Position numbers and translations under genes: made by a program
In this document: piece after piece, positions 43,920 to 52,381 of the stretch
How positions within the stretch are numbered: position 1 is the first letter of the stretch
Layout: each line of letters begins with the position of its first letter
The notes under the pieces: model-generated
What the model was told of the DNA's origin: nothing
The model's database searches: none
The model's input: only the letters and a program-made list of their open reading frames with translations
From: Faucicola osloensis_C
GTDB taxonomy: Bacteria; Pseudomonadota; Gammaproteobacteria; Pseudomonadales; Moraxellaceae
DNA: 64,000 nt
Reading direction: 5' to 3'
Assembly: GCA_019353055.1 (NCBI GenBank)
Contig: JABAHL010000005.1
Span: forward strand, 62,001 to 126,000

Positions 43920-46586
43920 TTAGGGGTTCACTAAAATTAAAAAATATAAAGCCGCTTTCTGACTGGCATCGAGTGTGCCGACATCTGCTTTGATGCTACT
44001 TTGATTTACTGTGACCGTGCCCTGTGTCACGCTTGGCGCCGGTGAGGTTTTTAATGTGGTAAATGCCGGAGCACTGTCAGCGATTGTCACGCTTTTAGCT
44101 TGAGTTGCGCTGTCATTGTTGACCGTTAAGCGATAGGCTACACACTGGTTTGGCTTAACCTGTACGGCTGATACGCTATAATTTAATGTGGTTAAATCAC
44201 TGATGCCACAAGGTGTACTGGCTTGCGATTTTACCAAGCGCAGCTGGTTAATACCCACGGTAGTGACATCGGTATTTTGCACTGAAGTGGCACTCAAGCC
44301 TTGTAACGTACCAACTGGTTCAACCACGAGGGTCACTTGACTGGTGATACCCTGCTTGGCAGTGGGTGGCGCTTGTACTTTAAGTAATAACTGAATGGTT
44401 TGATTAGAGGCAAGACCTATATTGTTAGTGATGGTTGCTAAATCATTGGCAATAGGGTCTGTGCTATCTAACAAACCGTTATTATTAGCATCATAGTATA
44501 AGGTATAGTTAAAATTATCTTGGTTATTCATCGGCGTCACCTTTAATAGCACTTGACCCGTGCTTGTACCTTCAGTCAGGCTGCCGATGTTTTTTAGGCT
44601 GTGTAAATATACCACGGTGCCTGCGACATCTACTTGTCCTTGTTGGTCATTTTGCAGGGTAAAGCCGCGATAGGGTTCGACGTTTACTTGATTTTTTATA
44701 ACATCGCCCTGTCCATTAATGGCGGATTTGACCGCAAACCAAATCGCTAAGCTGGTATTAGTGATGGTATTGCTAGTTTGTACGACGGCGCAGTAATTCT
44801 TACTTGTCCCTGCTGCTACACTGCCTGTTTGCGTAATCTGCTTGCCTAACGTGGTACAGCTGGCATCGCCTTCATAAAAATTTACTTGCCACCCATCGGG
44901 TAAGCCACTAACTGGGTTGTTCAAATTAATAGCTTGATTGGATGCATACAAGGTGTAGTTATTAGCGATAGGCGCGCTATTATTAACGATTAACGGAAAG
45001 ACGGCCTTGCCTTGCTGAAGAACTTTGTTAACAAATGCCGCGCCATTATTATCAATGTTGCCTACGCCATATCCTGAGTTATCGCTATTGTATAAATCAG
45101 TGCTACCCACGATTACAGCCGTGATTTGATTACGAACGGCATTGAATTTTGTAGTGTCAGTGACCGAAGTCGCTGTTAAATCGGCATAAATAGCTTGACT
45201 GGCGCTACAGTTGGCAGTGGTGCTGATACCTAACTTAATAGCGCGACTAGCCCCAGCTGCCAAGATGCCGGTATCGACAATCCCATCATTATTGCTATCG
45301 ACTAGCGGTGTGCGTCCATCACTGGCATATAGCTTTACACTCGCACATGCTGGCAATCCTGCTGAGCTAACCGTTAAATTGAAGCTGTCCGTCGTGCTGC
45401 CAGTGTTCCAAATATAATCATCAAACAACACCTCTTGTCCAGCGTTGATAGCAGGTTTAGTAGTTAAATTGTCGGGTGCTTGATTGGGGTTGCCATTATC
45501 ACTACTGCTAGTTGACGTGACATTTGCAATGACGCCATAAGTATACTGATTGCGATAAATAACAGTGTTAGTCTTAGTAGTTCTGATGGCTGTAGTACCA
45601 CTGACCGCATATTGACTATACTCTGCGGTATTTGCAATGGTTGCCAGCTTGATGTCATTCACTGTTGCTTTAAAACTGACGACGCCTGTAGTTAAAGCTG
45701 GAATATTGGCCAATTCAAACTGTACCTGATTACCGACGACCTTGTATTTGATACCCGTATTGGCAGAGCTTTCGTTATCATCAGCCTCGGTTAATGTGCC
45801 ACTACCATTGCTCCAGCTAGCGCTAGTACTTACATACCGTAAGCCCGAATCTAAAATATCTGTCACAATAAGCTTACCCGGCGCACTGCCATTATTAGTG
45901 TAGCTTAATGTGTATGTCACATCTTGAATACTATTGCCACTGCTCACACTTTGTGATTTAGTCACTAAAATTACCGCATCATCAATAACTTGTGCGATAT
46001 CGTTGACGCTTTGGGTGACACTACTTGAGGTTTTACTCGTTGCTGTTAAAGTAAAGTTTGCTTGATTGGTCTTGCTAGCTGTCGAGGGTATCGTACCAGC
46101 AACGACAATCGATATTGATTCTCCAGCATCTAAAGATAAAGTAGACCCCGTGTTTAGTAAGTTAATATTATCATCAGGAATACCATTTTGGTCACGGTCA
46201 GCATACACAGCCACATTAGTTAAATCAAAGTTGTCGTTTGATGCTTGCACCAGGTTAAGCGAGTAGCTATCAGCCACATTACCGGTATTAGTAAGAACGT
46301 GGGGAAAGTTTAACTTAGCACCAATGAGCCCTACTTGGTTTTGATTATTGGTAAGGCTTAGTGCGCGGACTTCCTGAATCACTAACGACACTGGGTTAGA
46401 ATCAATGACTAAGGTATTGCCTTGTTCATCAATATAATCGCCGCTGGCAATATTGATAATCTGACTACCGGGCAACGGCAGCCCTGCCCAAGCTGACGAG
46501 AAAGTAGTAAATAGCACCACTAATAGTAAATATTTACTGAACACACGACAAAATTTATTTTGCGCAGATGGGCAATAAAGCTGCAT
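43920..46586 (-). CDS. Secreted DUF11-repeat surface protein, 888 residues
   Basis: Start chosen at ATG 46586 (MQLYCPSAQNK, signal peptide ending FTTFSSAWA), with AAGG upstream; a start at 46652 would add 22 residues. The first module has FPHVLTNTGNVADSYSL and FDLTNVAVYADRDQNGIPDD, matching its sisters. A DUF11-like domain follows (KSQSVSSGNSIQDVTYTLSY). Later loops are DSNNDGIVDTG and YYDANNNGLLDSTDP. The C-terminal domain carries the cysteine pair in STPCGISD and PNQCVAYRLTVNND. It is the first gene of the block, divergent from ppk2. Confidence 0.82.
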   Translation of the reverse strand: MQLYCPSAQNKFCRVFSKYLLLVVLFTTFSSAWAGLPLPGSQIINIASGDYIDEQGNTLVIDSNPVSLVIQEVRALSLTNNQNQVGLIGAKLNFPHVLTNTGNVADSYSLNLVQASNDNFDLTNVAVYADRDQNGIPDDNINLLNTGSTLSLDAGESISIVVAGTIPSTASKTNQANFTLTATSKTSSSVTQSVNDIAQVIDDAVILVTKSQSVSSGNSIQDVTYTLSYTNNGSAPGKLIVTDILDSGLRYVSTSASWSNGSGTLTEADDNESSANTGIKYKVVGNQVQFELANIPALTTGVVSFKATVNDIKLATIANTAEYSQYAVSGTTAIRTTKTNTVIYRNQYTYGVIANVTSTSSSDNGNPNQAPDNLTTKPAINAGQEVLFDDYIWNTGSTTDSFNLTVSSAGLPACASVKLYASDGRTPLVDSNNDGIVDTGILAAGASRAIKLGISTTANCSASQAIYADLTATSVTDTTKFNAVRNQITAVIVGSTDLYNSDNSGYGVGNIDNNGAAFVNKVLQQGKAVFPLIVNNSAPIANNYTLYASNQAINLNNPVSGLPDGWQVNFYEGDASCTTLGKQITQTGSVAAGTSKNYCAVVQTSNTITNTSLAIWFAVKSAINGQGDVIKNQVNVEPYRGFTLQNDQQGQVDVAGTVVYLHSLKNIGSLTEGTSTGQVLLKVTPMNNQDNFNYTLYYDANNNGLLDSTDPIANDLATITNNIGLASNQTIQLLLKVQAPPTAKQGITSQVTLVVEPVGTLQGLSATSVQNTDVTTVGINQLRLVKSQASTPCGISDLTTLNYSVSAVQVKPNQCVAYRLTVNNDSATQAKSVTIADSAPAFTTLKTSPAPSVTQGTVTVNQSSIKADVGTLDASQKAALYFLILVNP

Positions 46587-46854
46587 ATGTGATTTTACCT
46601 TGTAGCAATATTTGTCAAAAAAATTAACTATTCTTATCGCAAAAATAATCAATCATTTATATGTAACAGATACTTGATGTATTAAACTAAGTTTGTAAAC
46701 TAAAGTATATATCTTTACGATAAATTGCTTTGTTTTAACAGTCAAGTGGTAATGAATTAACATCAACATGTTATAAACTATTCATGCCTATCATCATACC
46801 TTCATAATTTTGTCATATTATCAGCATTTTTAATGCTCATTAGAGAGTCTCAAT

Positions 46855-47868
46855 ATGCCAAATAATCAGCCCACTGCTAATAGCAACCTTGTTATCAGCA
46901 ATCATATCACCGATATGCTTGATGACTTACCCCAATCACAGTTTTTAAATGATGAAACCCTCAAAAACAATGATAGACTGCGCCAACAAATGCATGAAGA
47001 CTTGATTGACAGCTATGATGAAGAGATTGAGTCCGAAATGGACGATTACATCCAAGACTATCGTTATGACGGGCAGCCGTTAACCGACAGCGAAAAAATC
47101 GCCCGTCACGTCTATTTTAATGAATTGATTCGCTTGCAAAAAGAACTCATCAAACTCCAAGATTGGGTAGTGGCAACCGGTGAGCGCATCGTTGTCATCT
47201 TTGAAGGTCGCGACTCAGCGGGTAAAGGCGGCGCTATCAAACGTATCACCCAACGGCTCAATCCGCGCGTCTGCCGTGTGGCAGCCTTGCCTGCCCCCAA
47301 TGACCGCGAAAAGACCCAATGGTATTTTCAGCGCTATGTCGCGCACCTGCCAGCGGCGGGCGAGATTGTGCTATTTGACCGTAGTTGGTACAACCGTGCT
47401 GGGGTTGAGCGCGTGATGGGATTTTGTACTGACGCGCAATACCAAGAGTTTTTTGAGTCGGTGCCAGAATTTGAGCGAATGCTGGTGCGTTCAGGCATTC
47501 GTCTGATTAAATATTGGTTCTCAATTTCAGATGATGAGCAAGAATCACGCTTTATGAGCCGTATTTATGACCCGCTCAAACAATGGAAACTCTCACCGAT
47601 GGATTTAGAATCGCGTCGCCGCTGGGAGGATTATACCAAAGCCAAGGAAGTGATGTTTGAACGCACCCATATCCCTGAAGCTCGTTGGTGGATTGTCGAA
47701 GGCGATGATAAGAAAAAAGCACGTCTCAACTGCATCAACCATCTGCTCTCACAAATTCCCTATCAAGAAATACAACGGGATAATGTGGTATTGCCAGAAC
47801 GCGAGCATCACGACAATTACCAACGTGAGCCGATTCCGGAAGATATGTACGTACCAAATGTTTATTAA
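46855..47868 (+). CDS. ppk2: Polyphosphate kinase 2
   Basis: A 337-residue class I PPK2, which uses polyphosphate to phosphorylate nucleoside diphosphates (mostly GDP or ADP). The P-loop FEGRDSAGKGGAIKRI is near residue 118, and the lid/Walker B region DRSWYNRAGVERVMGFC near 180. QRYVAHLPAAGEIVLFDRSW fits the family. An acidic N-terminal tail of about 70 residues precedes the core. A ribosome-binding site AGAGAG lies upstream and a terminator follows. Confidence 0.95.
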   Translation: MPNNQPTANSNLVISNHITDMLDDLPQSQFLNDETLKNNDRLRQQMHEDLIDSYDEEIESEMDDYIQDYRYDGQPLTDSEKIARHVYFNELIRLQKELIKLQDWVVATGERIVVIFEGRDSAGKGGAIKRITQRLNPRVCRVAALPAPNDREKTQWYFQRYVAHLPAAGEIVLFDRSWYNRAGVERVMGFCTDAQYQEFFESVPEFERMLVRSGIRLIKYWFSISDDEQESRFMSRIYDPLKQWKLSPMDLESRRRWEDYTKAKEVMFERTHIPEARWWIVEGDDKKKARLNCINHLLSQIPYQEIQRDNVVLPEREHHDNYQREPIPEDMYVPNVY

Positions 47869-47887
47869 TTCGCGTTTACTAATTGAG

Positions 47888-47922
47888 CAAAAAAAGGATA
47901 CGTTTTAACCGTGTCCTTTTTA
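47888..47922 (+). terminator. Intrinsic terminator of ppk2
   Basis: AAAAAGGATACG (47890-47901) pairs with CGTGTCCTTTTT (47909-47920) with one G-U, and T's follow. The A-rich opposite arm may also serve the minus-strand pseudogene. Confidence 0.82.
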
Positions 47923-47942
47923 ATATAAAAGATAAGGTGTTT

Positions 47943-48226
47943 TTAACGTTTAAACATACGCACTTGAAAACCACTAATTTTGCCATTTTTCATCATATTT
48001 TCCATAGCAATAGTGGCGTCATCTTCGATGAGTAAAATGCGGCAACATGCAGCGGTACGAGAACCCACAGACTATTGCCACCATATTTTTCTAGTGCTTT
48101 TTGAAAATCGGCTTGCGGGATTTGTTCGTTTTTTGGGTGCGCCTGGCAGTTGGCTTCGGCAAATGCGCTGCTGGCTGATAACATAGCGAGTGCCAATAAG
48201 CCTGAAGTGATTAATGATTTTTTCAT
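47943..48226 (-). pseudogene. Small exported protein gene with an apparent frameshift
   Basis: ATG 48226 follows an AGGA site and encodes a clear signal peptide (KKSLITSGLLALAMLSASSAFA) and NCQAHPKNEQIPQADFQKAL. After KYGGN the original frame runs into unrelated residues and stops early. Shifting frame near AATAGTCTGTGGG instead gives SVGSRTAACCRILLIEDDAT and GKISGFQVRMFKR up to a TAA at 47943-47945, a natural-looking end. The total of 284 nt is not a multiple of three. The layout resembles small PepSY-like periplasmic proteins, but I cannot assign it. A sequencing error is possible. Confidence 0.6.
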
Positions 48227-48382
48227 AATGCCATCCTAAGTTTTTGATAAAATTGTCAGGTCACGGGATAAGGTGGATACTGAGGTATATCCGAGTGGCT
48301 GAGTGTATTAAAACAACCTAACCTTAACGAAAACTTAGCTGAAGATGGCGCAATAAAAATTAAAGCGAAGAATTAAAACCAC

Positions 48383-48410
48383 TTGCAAAAGCAAAATTTT
48401 TTGGTAAAAT
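48383..48410 (+). promoter_or_regulatory. Promoter of tRNA-Val
   Basis: TTGCAA (48383-48388), 16-bp spacer, TAAAAT (48405-48410); about 40 bp upstream of the tRNA. Confidence 0.7.
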
Positions 48411-48449
48411 GGCACTCCTACTTACGCAAGTAGATGGTTAGACCCTTTT

Positions 48450-48526
48450 AGGCATATAGCTCAGTTGGTTAGAGCACCACCTTGACATGGTGGGGGTCGT
48501 CTGTTCGAGTCAGATTATGCCTACCA
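48450..48526 (+). tRNA. tRNA-Val (anticodon GAC)
   Basis: A 77-nt tRNA. Acceptor AGGCATA pairs with TATGCCT (48516-48522), then discriminator A and encoded CCA. The anticodon stem CCACC/GGTGG encloses TTGACAT, anticodon GAC, reading GUC/GUU. The T-arm GTCTG TTCGAGT CAGAT has one G-U pair. Confidence 0.95.
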
Positions 48527-48534
48527 TATTCCAA

Positions 48535-48565
48535 AAGCCCCAGTCGATTGATTGGGGCTTCTTTA
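48535..48565 (+). terminator. Intrinsic terminator after tRNA-Val
   Basis: AAGCCCCA (48535-48542) pairs with TGGGGCTT (48553-48560), followed by CTTTA. Confidence 0.8.
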
Positions 48566-48660
48566 TTGCAGTGATATCAAGTGTTTACGTGGTTTTTAGA
48601 GAGTCAAAATTTTGACCACTTTTGTGATTTTGGGCACCTTTTTCACTATAGAAATTGAAT

Positions 48661-48690
48661 GGTGACCAAAAGGTGACCATTTGGTGACCA
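48661..48690. promoter_or_regulatory. Three GGTGACCA repeats at 11-bp spacing
   Basis: GGTGACCA begins at 48661, 48672 and 48683, one helical turn apart. It lies between tRNA-Val and the old end of the CRISPR array, with a related TGGTCAC nearby (48734). The spacing suggests a protein-binding iteron. No gene is seen in 48566-48777. Confidence 0.5.
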
Positions 48691-48777
48691 CGCATTTTTT
48701 TAAGACTTTTAATTTTACACCCACTTGTTTTTGGTCACTTTAGTAAAAATAAATAAACTTCACTGTTTTACTAATTA

Positions 48778-50305
48778 AGACTCAGCCGCCTGTGTGGCGG
48801 TGAATTCTGGAGCGTATTTGAATTTTTAATGTCAACCTTTCTAAGCCGCCTGTGTGGCGGTGAATTGTTGTTCGCTCGCTCGTGTGCGGTGCGAAGTTTT
48901 CTAAGCCGCCTGCGTGGCGGTGAATCGATTATTTCAGCTTTTGTTTTCATTTTTTCATTTCTAAGCCGCCTGTGTGGCGGTGAATGGTGTATTGATGGTG
49001 TTGCAAAAATTACAACATTTCTAAGCCGCCTGTGTGGCGGTGAATAAAGATAGGACTACAAAGGGGGGAAGGGTTTATTTCTAAGCCGCCTGTGTGGCGG
49101 TGAATTTTAGTCATCAATCTTGCATAACTACTGCAAATTTCTAAGCCGCTTGTGTGGCGGTGAATTACAAAAGTGCTTAGGTGATAATCTGTATGGCTTT
49201 CTAAGCCGCCTGTGTGGCGGTGAATCTTACTAACCGCTTGCCACAAGTGCAGCTATTTTTCTAAGCCGCCTGTGTGGCGGTGAATACCAATTCCAAGTGA
49301 ATATGAGTGGGTGTTAGTTTCTAAGCCGCCTGTGTGGCGGTGAATTGCCGCATCCACTAACTGCCAAGCAATCGCACTTTCTAAGCCGCCTGTGTGGCGG
49401 TGAATCAACAGGCGAAAGTTGGCATTGCACAAAGTCATTTCTAAGCCGCCTGTGTGGCGGTGAATTCGCCAGTGCTTGAAAAACACAAAGCATAAGGTTT
49501 CTAAGCCGCCTGTGTGGCGGTGAATAGGCATTGGCATCGGCACTGGTTTTGGCTCAATTTCTAAGCCGCCTGTGTGGCGGTGAATATAACTGGGTGTCAG
49601 TTAAGTTGTAAATCCAATTTCTAAGCCGCCTGTGTGGCGGTGAATCTAATGCTAGTCCTAGCGGTTGGACTTTTTCGTTTCTAAGCCGCCTGTGTGGCGG
49701 TGAATTACACCAAATGATACACTAAAGTTTTAAAACTTTTCTAAGCCGCCTGTGTGGCGGTGAATAAAGGCTGACTTTTTACCATTTTACCTACCTTTTT
49801 CTAAGCCGCCTGTGTGGCGGTGAATAAGTAAAATCATTCGCCCATTTTTCGATAATATTTCTAAGCCGCCTGTGTGGCGGTGAATTTGCAAGTTTGAAAG
49901 ACCATTAATAAATTCTTTTTCTAAGCCGCCTGTGTGGCGGTGAATCTAAAAGTCCTATTACGTCAAAAATCGCAAAATTTCTAAGCCGCCTGTGTGGCGG
50001 TGAATCTTGCGATTTTAATATTCATAAATTCATCTTTTTTCTAAGCCGCCTGTGTGGCGGTGAATATGATGTAGGACGTGAGCGCCTAAAAGGTGTTTTT
50101 CTAAGCCGCCTGTGTGGCGGTGAATAACAAGATTGATGGCGTAGTGGGTCTTATCATTTTCTAAGCCGCCTGTGTGGCGGTGAATGGCGTAACGCAATAA
50201 ATTCTTCTTTACTTAAATTTCTAAGCCGCCTGTGTGGCGGTGAATTGTCTTTGAGTGAGTGCAAGCGATACGCCACTTTTCTAAGCCGCCTGTGTGGCGG
50301 TGAAG
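48778..50305 (-). repeat. Old end of the array with variant repeat sequence
   Basis: Repeats 1-25 (crRNA sense) start ATTCACC and have loop ACACA. Repeat 26 (50278-50305) has the new first base C but the old loop. Repeats 27-156 have C and loop ACATA. Two isolated changes (repeat 3 at 48898, repeat 7 at 49138) are single-copy. Confidence 0.95.
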
Positions 50306-52141
50306 CTAATCAGTGGTTATGGTATTGATTACTTGTATTTTCTAAGCCGCCTATGTGGCGGTGAAGGCTTGGGATAGATACCAACAAAAATTAATTACTT
50401 TCTAAGCCGCCTATGTGGCGGTGAAGTTTAGCCGCTCGAGATAGACGGCTCGCCTAAATTTCTAAGCCGCCTATGTGGCGGTGAAGCATACCCCGATAAA
50501 TACAATCAACTAAAGGTTTTTCTAAGCCGCCTATGTGGCGGTGAAGATACGCTAGACAAGCAGCTGACCAAAACACTATTTCTAAGCCGCCTATGTGGCG
50601 GTGAAGTGCGAGAGCTTGAAGAATTACCACCCGTTGAATTTCTAAGCCGCCTATGTGGCGGTGAAGGCAAGTTACGCGCCCAAGTACTCGAGCGCGATTT
50701 TCTAAGCCGCCTATGTGGCGGTGAAGTGCCAATATTTAAAGTTCTGCCTGAACCATCATTTCTAAGCCGCCTATGTGGCGGTGAAGGTCGCACTTTACAA
50801 GTGGGGACTCGTGAAGGTTTTCTAAGCCGCCTATGTGGCGGTGAAGCTTATGGTTGTATAAGACGAAACCATCCATTCGTTTCTAAGCCGCCTATGTGGC
50901 GGTGAAGTACATTGCAATGCGGCATCATCTAGTCAAGCGTTTCTAAGCCGCCTATGTGGCGGTGAAGGTTACCTGCTAAGTACAGTTGTGATTCAAATTT
51001 TTCTAAGCCGCCTATGTGGCGGTGAAGAAACACAGGTCAAAAGCAAGAGCGCACTACATTTTCTAAGCCGCCTATGTGGCGGTGAAGGCCAAGAATGGCG
51101 ATATACAGCCAGTAAGACATTTCTAAGCCGCCTATGTGGCGGTGAAGTGGATGATGGCACATCAGGCGATACGGTCATTTTTCTAAGCCGCCTATGTGGC
51201 GGTGAAGAATAAAAAACCCCTGTAAACGCTGAATTTACATTTCTAAGCCGCCTATGTGGCGGTGAAGTTGGGTCTTTCATGGATTTTTGTATTTCTATTT
51301 TTTCTAAGCCGCCTATGTGGCGGTGAAGTATCAAGCAGCGCATCGCCTTCAATCTCTTGCTTTCTAAGCCGCCTATGTGGCGGTGAAGAATTCCCCTGCG
51401 GTAGTAGCACCAGGCAAAGCTTTCTAAGCCGCCTATGTGGCGGTGAAGAGTCACTTCACCGATTCGCACTGGTTTTTTTATTTCTAAGCCGCCTATGTGG
51501 CGGTGAAGAGCCAACTATGCGATTACTACAGCATGACGTTTTTCTAAGCCGCCTATGTGGCGGTGAAGGCTTATTTAGTCAGTGAGAAATCGCCTGAAAA
51601 TTTCTAAGCCGCCTATGTGGCGGTGAAGTATTTGGTGGATGAAGAAGGAGAATACTTTAATTTCTAAGCCGCCTATGTGGCGGTGAAGCAAAGAATCAAT
51701 AAAACCAAATTGGTCAAAATTTTCTAAGCCGCCTATGTGGCGGTGAAGTACTAGTGATTAACGCATTGCGGTCACCTTTTTTTCTAAGCCGCCTATGTGG
51801 CGGTGAAGCAAATTGGGAATCACTGGCTACAAATCCCCACTTTCTAAGCCGCCTATGTGGCGGTGAAGTAACTTATGCACCAGCCACATACACCTATGAT
51901 TTTCTAAGCCGCCTATGTGGCGGTGAAGAAACACCGACCCCACTGTTGAAGCCATTTATGATTTCTAAGCCGCCTATGTGGCGGTGAAGTGGATACCGCG
52001 CCCAAGTCATTTATCCAAGATTTTCTAAGCCGCCTATGTGGCGGTGAAGAGCGTATCGGGTTCCGCTATATGCCCCATTATTTTCTAAGCCGCCTATGTG
52101 GCGGTGAAGATCCGATGGCGCGAACTTGATAAAGGCGTCAC

Positions 52142-52381
52142 TTTCTAAGCCGCCTATGTGGCGGTGAAGTTGTCCACAGGCACAGGCAAGTCCGACCCCT
52201 TTTTCTAAGCCGCCTATGTGGCGGTGAAGTCCAAGGTTGATTCGCTTTCGCCCTGTGCAATTTTCTAAGCCGCCTATGTGGCGGTGAAGTTGTCCACAGG
52301 CACAGGCAAGTCCGACCCCTTTTTCTAAGCCGCCTATGTGGCGGTGAAGTCCAAGGTTGATTCGCTTTCGCCCTGTGCAAT
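52142..52381 (-). repeat. Exact tandem duplication of two repeat-spacer units
   Basis: 52142-52261 (two repeats, two spacers) is repeated without change at 52262-52381. Confidence 0.97.

Noticed and set aside
34149..46586. Sortase-type anchoring of the DUF11 proteins
   Set aside because: No LPxTG motif or C-terminal membrane tail is present, and the organism appears Gram-negative.
48227..48777. Integrase or tracrRNA next to the array
   Set aside because: No open frame with recombinase motifs; type I-F systems do not use a tracrRNA, and no anti-repeat was found there.
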